The notes under the pieces: generated by a model
What the model was told of the DNA's origin: nothing
Database searches by the model: none
What the model saw: only the letters and a program-made list of their open reading frames with translations
Shown here: one piece after another, positions 25,940-34,214 of the stretch
How the letters are laid out: every line of letters starts with the position of its first letter
Position numbering within the stretch: position 1 is the stretch's first letter
Translations under genes and position numbers: made by a program
Source: Streptomyces sp. WAC 01529
GTDB taxonomy: Bacteria; Actinomycetota; Actinomycetes; Streptomycetales; Streptomycetaceae
Reading direction: 5' to 3'
Length of the DNA: 64,000 nucleotides
NCBI RefSeq assembly: GCF_003945545.1
Contig: NZ_CP029617.1
Span: forward strand, 6,785,001-6,849,000

Positions 25940-26638
25940 TCACTGCGTGACGTTGGGGGCGATCGCGGACAGCGCGCAGTCGTGGCTGGGGCGGCACTGA
26001 ACAGCCAGGGTCACGGCGCGTTCCTCGGCTCCGCCGCCGCCCTTCTTCCAGGCAAGCGTCTGTTTGCCGTTGACGGTGACGACGTAGATGTACGCCTTGG
26101 TGATCGCGGAGGGGTCCTCGGCCAGGGCTGTTTTGAAGGCGGAGGGGAAGTGGCCTTCGGTGACCGTCGCGGTGGCGTGCTGGTCGTTGTCGGCCATGCG
26201 TGACCACAGAGTCGGATCCGGTACCTGGGCGGCTACGGAGTTCCAGTCGGCGTACTTGGTCTCCTTCGACATCCACGCGCTCATGCCGGCGAGCTGCTGG
26301 TCACGGCTGGTGTCGCGGGTGTCGTAGGACCACAGCATCTGGGCCGCGGCCTTGGCGTAGGCGACCGGATCGGCGATCTGCGGTGGCCGGGGAACGGACC
26401 CCGCCTCCTTTCCGCCCGGCTTCGGGGTGGCTTGGGAAGGAGCGGTGCTGCCCGCGGTGGACGGCGGGCCGCACTCGCTGTGGTGGCCGTCCTTGCCGCG
26501 TCCGGTGAAGAAGGCGACGGTGGCGGCGAGAGCGAGCAGGGCGGCGATGGCCACCGTGAGGGTGGCGATACGGCGGTTGGACGAGGCCGACCAGCCGGTG
26601 CCGTAGGAGGACAGAGAGAAGGACGGGAATCGTTTCAT
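25940..26638 (-). CDS. VirB8/TcpC-like conjugation protein, single TM
   Basis: 232 aa from ATG 26638. A basic cytoplasmic lead with NRR, one membrane helix (ATLTVAIAALLALAATVAFF), a Pro/Ser linker, then an extracellular domain (residues about 95-232) containing two mapped blocks, DPVAYAKAAAQMLWSYDT and ATATVTEGHFPSAFKTAL. This fits the NTF2-like periplasmic domain of VirB8/TcpC proteins that scaffold the mating channel. ATG 26638 overlaps the DUF6112 stop by one base; a longer frame from 26785 is rejected because it reads through that gene. Confidence 0.75.
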   Translation of the reverse strand: MKRFPSFSLSSYGTGWSASSNRRIATLTVAIAALLALAATVAFFTGRGKDGHHSECGPPSTAGSTAPSQATPKPGGKEAGSVPRPPQIADPVAYAKAAAQMLWSYDTRDTSRDQQLAGMSAWMSKETKYADWNSVAAQVPDPTLWSRMADNDQHATATVTEGHFPSAFKTALAEDPSAITKAYIYVVTVNGKQTLAWKKGGGGAEERAVTLAVQCRPSHDCALSAIAPNVTQ

Positions 26639-26952
26639 CAGTGGACCTGCGACCCCAGAGCGCTGAAGAACGCCACGACGCCGTTGGCGGCGCCCAGGCC
26701 AAGGGCTGCGCCGGCTGCGACGGTTGCGCCCTTCTTGCCGTTGGCTTCGGCCTGGTGGCCGCCGGTGTGGTGACCCCAGGCCCACACGGCGAGGGAGACG
26801 GCCAGGGCCCCGACGACAGCGATGATGCCGAAGAGGTTGATCGAGTTGACGACGTTCTTCAGGACGGCGAGGCCGGGCAGGCCGCCGCCCTTGGGGGAGA
26901 TCCCTGGGTCGTAGGCGAGCTGGATGGCACGGTCAGCGAGAGGTATGGGCAT
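26638..26952 (-). CDS. DUF6112-family small membrane protein
   Basis: 104 aa with two hydrophobic segments (FGIIAVVGALAVSLAVWAW and GATVAAGAALGLGAANGVV). Small two-helix proteins at this position of actinobacterial transfer operons belong to DUF6112 and are possible pilin-like (VirB2/TrbC-type) subunits; the functional idea is inference from size, topology and context. The gene overlaps the VirB8-like gene by one base. Confidence 0.75.
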   Translation of the reverse strand: MPIPLADRAIQLAYDPGISPKGGGLPGLAVLKNVVNSINLFGIIAVVGALAVSLAVWAWGHHTGGHQAEANGKKGATVAAGAALGLGAANGVVAFFSALGSQVH

Positions 26953-27089
26953 GCGTGTGGCGGACTCCTTGCGTGCGCAGGCCGGCTGCGGCCCGGCGAA
27001 AGGGGGAAGGGAGAAAAGGGGGAGTGGCGCGATGACGCCGAGAGGGGCCGGCCCGGCCAGCCAGGTGCGGGACCTGGGCAGGGGCGGCG

Positions 27090-28220
27090 TCAGAGGACGC
27101 GGCGGACGGCGAGAATCGCCCAGTCCTTCAGGGGAGTGATGCGTACCGGCTTGCCGGTCCTGGGGGCCTCGATGACGAGTCCTGCCCCCATGAACATGCC
27201 GACGTGTTCCGGGCGTTGGGCCGTGCCGCGGCTGAAGATCAGGTCGCCGGGCTGCAGCTTGCTGGGCGAGACGGCCTTGCCTTCGTTGACCTGGGTGTAC
27301 GTGGTGCGGGTGAGCTTGACGCCGGCCTTGGCGTACGCCTGCTGCATCAGGCTGCTGCAGTCGCAGCGGCCCATCGGGTCAGGGCCGTGCGCGGCCGTGC
27401 AGGACCCGCCCCACTGGTACATCGTGCCGAGCTGGTGCATCGCCCAGTCGATGGCCTTGCGGGCCTTGGGGTCGGCGTTCTTCGGGATCGTGTAGCCCTT
27501 GGGCACGCTGCCCTCGGGGATACGCCCGTAGGAGGAGCCGTCCTCGGCCGGGCCGCAGCCGGCGGCCGGGTTGTCGCTGTCCTTGGAGTCACCGTCGGAG
27601 GGCTTGTCCGAGCCAGTGCTGGGGAACGTGGCAGCGATGGCCTTCTGCAGGGCGGTGGCCAGCGGTTCCCACTGTGCGTACGCATCGGGCAGGCCCGACT
27701 TCTGCACGGCCTGGGCGGCTTGGGTGACGGTCATCTGCTGCCAGCCCTTGACCTTGAGCAGGGCTTTGTAGAACTTCTCGCTCGCGTACACCGGGTCGTG
27801 GATCTGCTGAGCGGTTCCCCAGCCCTGACTGGGGCGCTGCTGGAACAGTCCGAGGCTGTCGCGGTCTCCGTAGTTGAGGTTGCGCAGGCGTGATTCCTGC
27901 ATGGCGGTGGCGAGCGCGACGATCTGGCCGCGTTTGGGCACGTCGAGCGAGATGCCGGTGGCCACGATGGTCTGGGCGTTGGGGACCTGCTCGGCGGGCA
28001 TGGACAGGCCCTCGACCTTCACGTCTTTGCCGGACGCTCCGTTGAGGATCTTCGTCACCTGCTTGGTGACGGTGTCCGTGTCGACGTCGTGCAGGCATCC
28101 GCTGAACCCGCTGGTGGTTTCGGCGGCTTCGCTGGAGGCGGCGGCCATCATCATGGCCGTGCCCGCGAGCAGCAGGGGGGAGAGGAAGACGACGCCGATG
28201 CCGGCGGCTATCGCCTTCAA
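27090..28220 (-). CDS. Bifunctional cell-wall hydrolase (lysozyme-like plus NlpC/P60), VirB1-like
   Basis: Opens the peptidoglycan for the mating channel. 376 aa with a signal sequence (GIGVVFLSPLLLAGTAMMM). A transglycosylase-like segment (LATAMQESRLRNLNYGDRDS, putative catalytic E109, then GLFQQRPSQGWG) comes first. The C-terminal NlpC/P60 domain has catalytic C288 in GRCDCSSLM and H339 in RPEHVGMFMG; the third polar position looks like E351 rather than His, which is tolerated in the family. The TTG start at 28220 follows GGGAGG. First transfer gene of the minus-strand operon. Confidence 0.88.
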   Translation of the reverse strand: MKAIAAGIGVVFLSPLLLAGTAMMMAAASSEAAETTSGFSGCLHDVDTDTVTKQVTKILNGASGKDVKVEGLSMPAEQVPNAQTIVATGISLDVPKRGQIVALATAMQESRLRNLNYGDRDSLGLFQQRPSQGWGTAQQIHDPVYASEKFYKALLKVKGWQQMTVTQAAQAVQKSGLPDAYAQWEPLATALQKAIAATFPSTGSDKPSDGDSKDSDNPAAGCGPAEDGSSYGRIPEGSVPKGYTIPKNADPKARKAIDWAMHQLGTMYQWGGSCTAAHGPDPMGRCDCSSLMQQAYAKAGVKLTRTTYTQVNEGKAVSPSKLQPGDLIFSRGTAQRPEHVGMFMGAGLVIEAPRTGKPVRITPLKDWAILAVRRVL

Positions 28221-28728
28221 TCCGGCGCGCCTCCCGGCGGCGGGGTTTCAGGCAGGGGTGGGTAGGGAGTTGTCACAAGGGCGTCCTTGAAGGTGGAGTC
28301 CTGGCCGCGCGGGGCGTGTGGGCGGGGGGCCGCGGCAGCCGGTGGCGGGTGAGTAGGGGCCCCGACGCACGCGGCGGATTGCACCTCGATGTGCGTGCGT
28401 CGGTCGGGTTCAGGTGGGTTCGGGCAAGGGGGTACCTCGGTGAGGGCAGGGGAGGGGGAGTTGGCCAACGGCGGTGTCCGCCGGGCAGCTCCAAAACAGT
28501 AAGCCCAGATCCCCGGTCCCCGAAATCAAACGTGACCAAGGCTTGATTGCGCGGACTTTGGCGGCGACACCGCTCCACCGGGGATCGTGCCCTACAGTTT
28601 TGGCTCCTCCCCCTCGCATCCCGCATTGCGGTCCGTGGCCATCGTCATGCCTGCAGCAATTCCGCCGGGTTGTGTACGCGAGCCGGAGCGAAAACCCATC
28701 CTCACCCGAACCGAATTGTGGTATCCCT

Positions 28729-29484
28729 TTGCCTTTTTCCCTGCATCAGGGCGACGCGCTGAGCGTGCTTGCGACGCTGCCGGACGGATGTGTCGACTCC
28801 GTCATCACCGACCCGCCGTACAACTCCGGCGGCCGGACAGCGAAGGAGCGCACCAGCCGCAGCGCGAAGCAGAAGTACACCTCCGCCGACGCCCAGCACC
28901 AGCTGCCGGACTTCACCGGCGAGAACATGGATCAGCGCAGCTACGGCTTCTGGCTCACCCAGATCATGACCGAGGCGCATCGGCTGACCAAGCCCGGCGG
29001 CACCGCGCTGTTGTTCACCGACTGGCGGCAGATGCCGACGACGACGGACGCGCTGCAGGCGGCCGGCTGGCTGTGGCGCGGCGTGCTGGCCTGGCACAAG
29101 CCCCAGGCCAGGCCCCAGAAGGGCCGCTTCACCCAGAACTGTGAGTTCATCATCTGGGGCTCGAAGGGCGCGATCGACGGCTCCCGGAACCCGGTCTATC
29201 TGCCCGGCCTCTACTCCGCCTCGCAGCCCTCGGGCAAGAACCGCCAGCACATCACGCAAAAGCCGGTGGAGGTGATGCGGGAGCTGGTCAAGATCTGCCC
29301 AGAGCAGGGCACCGTCCTGGACTTCACCGCCGGATCCGGGTCCACCGGGGTAGCGGCCCTGCTGGAAGGCCGCTCGTTCATCGGGGTGGAGAAGACCCGC
29401 GAGTACGCCGAGGTGGCAGCCGACCGGCTGACCGAGACGGTGCAGCAGATCTTGTCCCAGGATGACTTCGTTCTGTCTGCCTAG
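28729..29484 (+). CDS. Site-specific DNA methyltransferase (N4/N6, DPPY type)
   Basis: Methylates adenine N6 or cytosine N4. Catalytic motif IV DPPY at 28-31 (TDPPYNSGG) comes before SAM-binding motif I (FTAGSGSTG, from 199), the beta-class order; GTALLFTDWRQM and HITQKPVEVM are other typical blocks. The start is uncertain: TTG 28729 (PFSLHQGDALSVL) fits the family's usual beginning, while the longer frame from 28474 is of poor quality. No restriction partner is adjacent, so it probably protects element DNA from host restriction or regulates it. Divergent from the transfer operon. Confidence 0.88.
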   Translation: MPFSLHQGDALSVLATLPDGCVDSVITDPPYNSGGRTAKERTSRSAKQKYTSADAQHQLPDFTGENMDQRSYGFWLTQIMTEAHRLTKPGGTALLFTDWRQMPTTTDALQAAGWLWRGVLAWHKPQARPQKGRFTQNCEFIIWGSKGAIDGSRNPVYLPGLYSASQPSGKNRQHITQKPVEVMRELVKICPEQGTVLDFTAGSGSTGVAALLEGRSFIGVEKTREYAEVAADRLTETVQQILSQDDFVLSA

Positions 29485-29555
29485 GCGTCTTCCCATGCCC
29501 GGCGCGGGGCGATAGCGGGCTTCTGCTCCGTCATTCCCCGTGCCGGGTGATGCGT

Positions 29556-29591
29556 TATAGCACCGGATCCCCGGTTAGCGAAACCGGGGAT
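29556..29591 (+). promoter_or_regulatory. Conserved promoter/palindrome module, copy 2
   Basis: TATAGC (29556-29561), 5 nt, then ATCCCCGGTT-AGCGA-AACCGGGGAT (29567-29591). It lies 62 nt upstream of the DUF4913 gene, whose operon it should drive. Same architecture as copies at 9915-9950 and 33175-33210. Confidence 0.8.
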
Positions 29592-29652
29592 TCTCTGGAT
29601 CGTGGAGCCGTCATTCACGCCCACCGGCCGCGGCTTCAAGGAGACCTCTTTC

Positions 29653-30303
29653 GTGCCTGAATCCATAGACCTCCCCGACGACGGGGAAAGGGAACCTGTC
29701 CGGCTGCCGGACTCGAATCTGGAGAGCGTCGAGGCCAGCGTCCGCAAGCTCATGGAGCAGCAGGCCGAGCAGGCCCGGCAGCTCGACAGCCTTGCCGCAC
29801 CTCCGGACCCCTCGCCCTTCGCGGCGTTCGGCATGCCCAGCCTTCCGGGGATGCCCGGAGCGCCGATCCAGGCGCCGCCCGAACCGCGCCCGATCCTGGA
29901 ACTGGAGGGCGAGGAATACGAGGACGAGCTCGACGCTCTGACGGACTGGGTCGACGGCTTCCTCATCGACACCTATGGCGCCGAGGTCACCACCGCGGCC
30001 CCGTGGTGCAGAAAGTGGCAGGAGCACGACGACGTCGTCGCCTGGCTCCACGCCTTGTGGATGGCCTACCAGCAGCACAAAGACCCCGAAGCCGGGCCGT
30101 CGGGGATGTTCGTGTGGCACCGCGACTTCCTCACGCACTGCCTGGCCCATGTGCGCGCCCCTGGCGGACCGCTCTCGGCCTGCCAGACCGACCCCGACCG
30201 CGACGCGCACCGCCTGCTGCCCGGCCCGGCCTCCTCCATCCGCTCCGCACGCTCGGCCTCCGCGGACCAGCCGGAGCCCGGCGAGCCGGACCAAGCCGCA
30301 TGA
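29653..30303 (+). CDS. DUF4913-family protein
   Basis: 216 aa. The N-terminal coiled-coil-like part (VEASVRKLMEQQAEQARQL) and a Pro-rich linker lead to the DUF4913 domain (about 95-170): LTDWVDGFLIDTYGAEV, then WCRKWQEHDDVVAWLHALWMAY and GMFVWHRDFLTHCL. DUF4913 proteins are common on actinobacterial ICEs and plasmids; function unknown. GTG 29653 follows AAGGAG (29638-29643) by 9 nt and is preferred over an in-frame ATG-free extension. The stop overlaps the next ATG (ATGA). Confidence 0.85.
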   Translation: MPESIDLPDDGEREPVRLPDSNLESVEASVRKLMEQQAEQARQLDSLAAPPDPSPFAAFGMPSLPGMPGAPIQAPPEPRPILELEGEEYEDELDALTDWVDGFLIDTYGAEVTTAAPWCRKWQEHDDVVAWLHALWMAYQQHKDPEAGPSGMFVWHRDFLTHCLAHVRAPGGPLSACQTDPDRDAHRLLPGPASSIRSARSASADQPEPGEPDQAA

Positions 30304-30788
30304 GCGGGGCCGAGCACCGGCCCGCCTTCGGCCTCTCCTTCGACCCGCGCGCCCTGACCGACCTCCTCCAGGCACCCGGCGACATCCGCGACCTGGCCCT
30401 CGCCCAGCTCCAGGACGTCGTCAACGCCAGGCAGTTCGGCCCCAGGCTGCTCGGCGAACTGGCCGACTACCGCAAGCTGTACGTCGATCACCGCAAAGCC
30501 TGGCGCGTCGTCTACGCCCAGCGCCCGGCCCCGCCGGGATCGGCGCACCGCGCCGAGATCCACGTGGTGGCCGTGCGCCCGCGCGAGCGCCACGAGGTGT
30601 ACAACGTCGCCCGCAAACGCCTGGGGATCACCCGCCGCCCGGTGAGCGCGCTCGCCCATGCCGCCCGCTCCCGCTCTCCGCAGCTGGAGGCGCGCCGCGA
30701 AGCCCCCAGCCCGGGCCCGCCGCCGTACGCCGTGCCCGGACTTCCCCGCCCCGCTCTCTCCCCGCCCCCGAAGGACCGCACTCTTTGA
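30300..30788 (+). CDS. RelE/ParE-fold-like protein
   Basis: 162 aa. The core (about 10-110) has the RelE/ParE toxin layout: helices (LALAQLQDVVNARQFG, LLGELADYRKLYVD), then strands KAWRVVYAQRP, IHVVAVRPRERHEVY and the terminal VYNVARKRL. The C-terminal tail is disordered. It sits between DUF4913 and DUF3631-like genes with 4-nt overlaps on both sides and no standard antitoxin gene. It may be a domesticated ribosome- or nucleic-acid-binding protein; toxicity is not shown by the sequence. Confidence 0.65.
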   Translation: MSGAEHRPAFGLSFDPRALTDLLQAPGDIRDLALAQLQDVVNARQFGPRLLGELADYRKLYVDHRKAWRVVYAQRPAPPGSAHRAEIHVVAVRPRERHEVYNVARKRLGITRRPVSALAHAARSRSPQLEARREAPSPGPPPYAVPGLPRPALSPPPKDRTL

Positions 30789-31420
30789 CGACCCACTCCC
30801 CCTCCGGCCTCGACGACCTCACGGCCGCCCTCGCGGGACTCGGCATCTCGCAGGAGAACCCGCACCACTGGGCAATTCTGGATGCTCACTGCCGAGTTCA
30901 GCAGCTGGATGCGCAGCTCCTCGCCATGGCCGGCGATAGGCCGACCGTCTGCTTCGCCGATGCCCATGAACAGCTGGAGCAGCTCACCGACGTCCTCATC
31001 CTGCGCCTGCTGGCCGGCGCCGAGCTGACCCGCCTGCTGAGCATCCCGTGCTGCTGCTCCCCAGCCTCCGACGAAGGCGAGGTGGACACCGCCGAGGACG
31101 AGGTGGACACCGCCGAGGGCGAGGCGGACTGCCGCTCCTGCCCGGTCGCCGAGCACACGATCGTTCACGCGTGTCTCGACGCCTTCGCGGCCGACGGCGA
31201 TCCGGCTGCCATGTCCTCGGCCGCTCTCACCGACCGCCTCCGCCATCTGCCCGGCATGGCGGAAGACCGCTGGTCGTACGCCGAACTCACCCCACACCGG
31301 CTGGGCCGTCTGTTGGCCCCCTACGGCGCACGGCCCCGCAACGTCCGCTTCGGCACCTACCAGCTCAAGGGGTACCTGCGCAGCTCCCTGCAGGCGGCGC
31401 TGCCCGTCTGCTCCTGCTGA
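30785..31420 (+). CDS. DUF3631-like protein
   Basis: 211 aa from TTG 30785 (TTGA overlap). The C-terminal part (AALTDRLRHLPGMAEDRWSY then LTPHRLGRLLAPYGARPRNVRF and LKGYLRSSLQ) resembles the DUF3631 domain found at the C-termini of phage/ICE helicase-primase proteins. No ATPase motif precedes it, so this is a stand-alone version. A CCC-containing loop and an acidic EVDTAE repeat (encoded by a short tandem DNA repeat near 31078-31125) lie in the middle. Probable DNA-interaction role. Confidence 0.65.
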   Translation: MTTHSPSGLDDLTAALAGLGISQENPHHWAILDAHCRVQQLDAQLLAMAGDRPTVCFADAHEQLEQLTDVLILRLLAGAELTRLLSIPCCCSPASDEGEVDTAEDEVDTAEGEADCRSCPVAEHTIVHACLDAFAADGDPAAMSSAALTDRLRHLPGMAEDRWSYAELTPHRLGRLLAPYGARPRNVRFGTYQLKGYLRSSLQAALPVCSC

Positions 31421-31623
31421 GGCGCGGCATCCGCACCGCGCTGGCCCGACACACGGCCAAGGGCCGGGGCGCCCACACCCCGAGCATCTACACCGAGGTG
31501 TCGAACCAGCCGATGCTCCGCCCCCTTCGCCGCCTCGGCCCCGTCCGCGAGGTGCGGCACGGAGCGCACCTCGACGTGCGCCTGCCCCTCGGCGTGAGCG
31601 GCCTCGTACACCGGCCCTCGTGA
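31417..31623 (+). CDS. Small Arg-rich protein, possible CTG start
   Basis: About 68 aa. The sequence RGIRTALARHTAKGRGAHTP then LRPLRRLGPVREVRHGAHL is protein-like and in the operon's codon style. No ATG, GTG or TTG opens it near the upstream stop, but a CTG at 31417 overlaps that stop as CTGA, the same geometry as its ATGA/TTGA neighbours. Its stop overlaps the GTG at 31620. Real gene likely, start unproven. Confidence 0.45.
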   Translation: MRRGIRTALARHTAKGRGAHTPSIYTEVSNQPMLRPLRRLGPVREVRHGAHLDVRLPLGVSGLVHRPS

Positions 31624-31643
31624 CACCCCAAGGAATCTTCCCC

Positions 31644-32333
31644 ATGCCCCCCAACGCGCCGGTGAAGAAGGCTCTGACCCAGCTGGATCACCGCATCGAA
31701 GCGGCCGTGGGCCACAGCATCGACCGCCTGTGGCAGCACCGCGACCGCGACCTGCTCGACGAACGGCACGCGCACCTGGTCGACGCCCACCGGGCCCTCG
31801 TCCAGGCCGAGACCAACGTGACCTTCTACCGATGCCAGCTCAACAGCCTCTCCTCCGGCCAATACCCCGTCGATGGCGCGCTGTTCGAGCGCATCGCCCG
31901 GACTGTCGACCTGCTGGAGGACGCGGCCCGCACCCGCGACGAGCGGCAGGTGCAGACCGTTGCCGCGCTCGAGCCTGTCGAGGCCGCCGCCCGCGACAGT
32001 GCTCCGCGCGACGTGCCGAACCTCCCGGCGCCCGACATCGCGGCGCTGCTCGCCATTACCCAGGGCGCCAAGCTCCGCCAGAACCTGCTGACGCAGCAGC
32101 TGTACGTCGTCACCGCCTCCGGCACCCGCATCCCCTACAGCCAGCTGCAACGCCTCGAAGAGGATCGCCTGGTGGTGCGCGACACCTCTCGTCCGGTCAC
32201 GGCAGGTCAGCCCGTCACGCTGACCGACACCGGCCGTGCGGCCGTGACCGCCCCACGCTTGCCCAAGGTGCCCGGCGCCGTTCCCGCGCCCAGGCCCGGT
32301 ACCTGGCCCGCGGCCACTCCCGCCCGCCGCTGA
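31644..32333 (+). CDS. Helical protein with C-terminal winged-helix-like part (tandem family member 1)
   Basis: 229 aa. The helical N-terminal 110 residues match the pattern of the three proteins at 33753, 34211 and 34665: HAHLVDAHRALVQAETNVTF, then SSGQYPVDGALFERIARTVD and AARTRDERQVQTVAAL. The C-terminal part (AKLRQNLLTQQLYVVTASGT then YSQLQRLEEDRLVV) looks like a winged helix. ATG 31644 follows AAGGAA by 8 nt; GTG 31620 is an alternative overlapping the previous stop. Function unknown. Confidence 0.7.
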   Translation: MPPNAPVKKALTQLDHRIEAAVGHSIDRLWQHRDRDLLDERHAHLVDAHRALVQAETNVTFYRCQLNSLSSGQYPVDGALFERIARTVDLLEDAARTRDERQVQTVAALEPVEAAARDSAPRDVPNLPAPDIAALLAITQGAKLRQNLLTQQLYVVTASGTRIPYSQLQRLEEDRLVVRDTSRPVTAGQPVTLTDTGRAAVTAPRLPKVPGAVPAPRPGTWPAATPARR

Positions 32334-32371
32334 ACCCTGCATCCCGTGTTCGCCTTGCTCCGAAAGCCCTT

Positions 32372-33094
32372 ATGCCCTCATCCCCGGACTTCCGCCTCGA
32401 CGGCTACGACGCCGTCAACGATCGTGTCGCCGAGCAGTTCTGGCAGCACATCGAAATCGAATCCACTGAACTCGCCGTGCTCACCGAGCACCACACCGAC
32501 GATCAGCGGCACAGCTACTACATCCTGCACAACGGCGCGGTGACCTGGGGTATCCCCGGCGAGCCGCAGCTGGTGGCCCTCCACCTGCAGCGGGACGTGG
32601 AAGCCCGAACCTTCCGCTTCCAGCACGAGAGGCTGGCCCTGGTGCCTATGGCGCAGAGCTGGCTGATCGCCCGCGGCTGCCCCAAGGAGGCCATTGGTCT
32701 TCCTCCCGGCATCGGAACCGATGCCGCCGACGAGGCCACCAAGGCGCTGGAGGACCGTCTCACTGCCGACGGCGACCACTTCGCCCTCGTCACCAGCTAC
32801 ACCGACGACGATCCGGCCCGCATGCAGATCACGGTGCTCCTGGCCGCCATCGACGAGAAGGCACCGCTGCGCTTCCGGGTACTGCTGCACGAGGTCGACA
32901 CCGAGCACTGGACGCACACCCTGCGCGAAGGCGGCTTCTCGACCTACGAGCAGGCCACCGCCTGGTGGCACGCCCACTGGTCGGGCGAGGACGTTCCCCT
33001 GCCGACCGCCGCGCCGGCGACCCGGTACACCGCCGCGTCCGCAGGGCCCGCTATGCCCGCCGCCCCAGCGCCGCGAACGGGCCCAACTCGATAA
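32372..33094 (+). CDS. Conserved hypothetical protein (240 aa)
   Basis: Soluble protein with alternating strands and helices (HYRL-type core: VAEQFWQHIEIESTELAVLT, HSYYILHNGAVTWGIPG, MQITVLLAAIDEKAPLRFRV) and a short disordered tail. No family recognised. ATG 32372 starts MPSSPDFRLDGYDAVNDR. Last gene of the operon driven by copy 2 of the palindrome promoter; copy 3 follows 91 bp downstream. Confidence 0.7.
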   Translation: MPSSPDFRLDGYDAVNDRVAEQFWQHIEIESTELAVLTEHHTDDQRHSYYILHNGAVTWGIPGEPQLVALHLQRDVEARTFRFQHERLALVPMAQSWLIARGCPKEAIGLPPGIGTDAADEATKALEDRLTADGDHFALVTSYTDDDPARMQITVLLAAIDEKAPLRFRVLLHEVDTEHWTHTLREGGFSTYEQATAWWHAHWSGEDVPLPTAAPATRYTAASAGPAMPAAPAPRTGPTR

Positions 33095-33174
33095 GCGCAG
33101 CAGCCCATTTGCGCTGTCGCAGGATCTCTTTCGACGTGGATCCTTGAGGGCTGGGTGCCCGTAGAAGCGCGAAA

Positions 33175-33210
33175 CATAGCAGCACATCCCCGGTTAGCGA
33201 AACCGGGGAT
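33175..33210 (+). promoter_or_regulatory. Conserved promoter/palindrome module, copy 3
   Basis: CATAGC (33175-33180), 5 nt, then the 10-bp inverted repeat with loop AGCGA (33186-33210), then TCTCCGGACTC, which closely matches the sequence after copy 1. It is 87 nt upstream of the frame-disrupted secreted-protein gene and should drive the 33297-42530 operon. Confidence 0.8.
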
Positions 33211-33296
33211 TCTCCGGACTCTTGAACCACTGCCCGCCCGGTCAGTCCGGGTGTGGTCCCGCTTTCCCTTCTTTCTCCTCTGGAGGTCAATCTTTC

Positions 33297-33777
33297 ATGC
33301 GCTCACCCCGCATAGCCGTCGCTGTTGCTGTTCTCGACTCGCTCGCTCTCCCGCTCGTCGTCGGCACGTCCGCGAGCTTCGCGGGCTCCCGCCACTGCGC
33401 TGGTCAGCGGCCAGTGTGACCTGTGCGGCTCGTGGAAGGTCGGCACGAAGTCCGTGACGATCCGCTGCAAGGCATCGGCCGAGATCACCGCCACCGGCGT
33501 GCTCTATGCCAGCCACGAGTTCACGGCTCGCAAGAGCAGCGGCAATTGGCACTACATCACCGACAAGAACACCGGTGTAAGGGGCTGGGTCTGCGGCGCA
33601 CAGGCCAATCACGAGGATCGCACATGCCTGCAATCGGTCCTGCACTCATGCGAGTTCGCCGGGGGCTGGCACTTTCTCGCGGTCTTCGCCTCTGACCAGC
33701 GCGGCACGCGTTCTTGTCTCGCCCACGCATTTCTAAGGAAAGGAGCCGTGTCGTGTCCGACGACGCCGACGACGTGA
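33297..33777 (+). pseudogene. Secreted SH3-like protein disrupted by 1-nt insertion
   Basis: A signal peptide (MRSPRIAVAVAVLDSLAL then VVGTSASFA) is encoded from ATG 33297, but its frame hits a TGA at 33417-33419. The mature part (ATALVSGQCDLCGSWKVGT then SAEITATGVLYASHEFTARK and GVRGWVCG, an SH3-like cell-wall-binding pattern with paired Cys) lies in the +1 frame and ends at 33777. Removing one G from GCGGGCT near 33384 restores SFAAPATALVSG with a good signal-peptidase site. Probably inactive unless frameshifting occurs. The 3' end overlaps the next gene by 25 nt. Confidence 0.75.
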
Positions 33778-34214
33778 TGGGCGTCATCACCCAGCAGATC
33801 GAGGCCCGCTTCCAGATGCCGCTGGCCGACTTGCGCCGGGCGGTGGCCGTTGCCCCGCACGCATCCAACGACGCCACCGTCGTCGTGAAGTGGTACGGCT
33901 TGCTCGCCGAGGCCCAGGAGGTACTGGAGAAGGCCGAAGACGCCCTCGTCGCGGCCCTCGACCGCGCTCCCGGTGACGTGCTGGATGACCCGGTCATGGA
34001 ATTGGCCCACCAAGTCAACGCCGCCGTGGCCGTCCGCGACGGGCGGGCGATGGTCGTACGCCACTACACCGACCCGAACTCCCTGGGACGCAAGGGTCCG
34101 GGCGCCTGGCGCGGAGCCGACGCAGCCCCCCGCCGCAGGCCGGCCCTTCAGACCACACCGATACCGAGCGGCGCGCCCACGCCATCCGTGCCGGTGCGAG
34201 GAGCGACGCGGTGA
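33753..34214 (+). CDS. Small helical protein (tandem family member 2)
   Basis: 153 aa from GTG 33753, with a strong AAGGAAAGGAG site 7 nt upstream. Nearly all helical (MPLADLRRAVAVAPHASNDA, WYGLLAEAQEVLEKAEDALV, MELAHQVNAAVAVRDGRAMVV) with a disordered basic tail. Shares with members at 31644, 34211 and 34665 a two-helix core ending in an RD-containing helix. The stop overlaps the next GTG (GTGA). Function unknown. Confidence 0.65.
   Translation: MSDDADDVMGVITQQIEARFQMPLADLRRAVAVAPHASNDATVVVKWYGLLAEAQEVLEKAEDALVAALDRAPGDVLDDPVMELAHQVNAAVAVRDGRAMVVRHYTDPNSLGRKGPGAWRGADAAPRRRPALQTTPIPSGAPTPSVPVRGATR

Noticed and set aside
22917..26000. A 1027-codon plus-strand frame
   Set aside because: Gly/Asp/His-rich shadow of three recognisable transfer genes on the minus strand.
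28217..28468. 83-codon Pro-rich frame ending ATGA-like against the NlpC/P60 start
   Set aside because: No domain, very Pro/Thr/Ala-rich, and lies in the divergent promoter region; overlap could be chance. Left out as unsupported.
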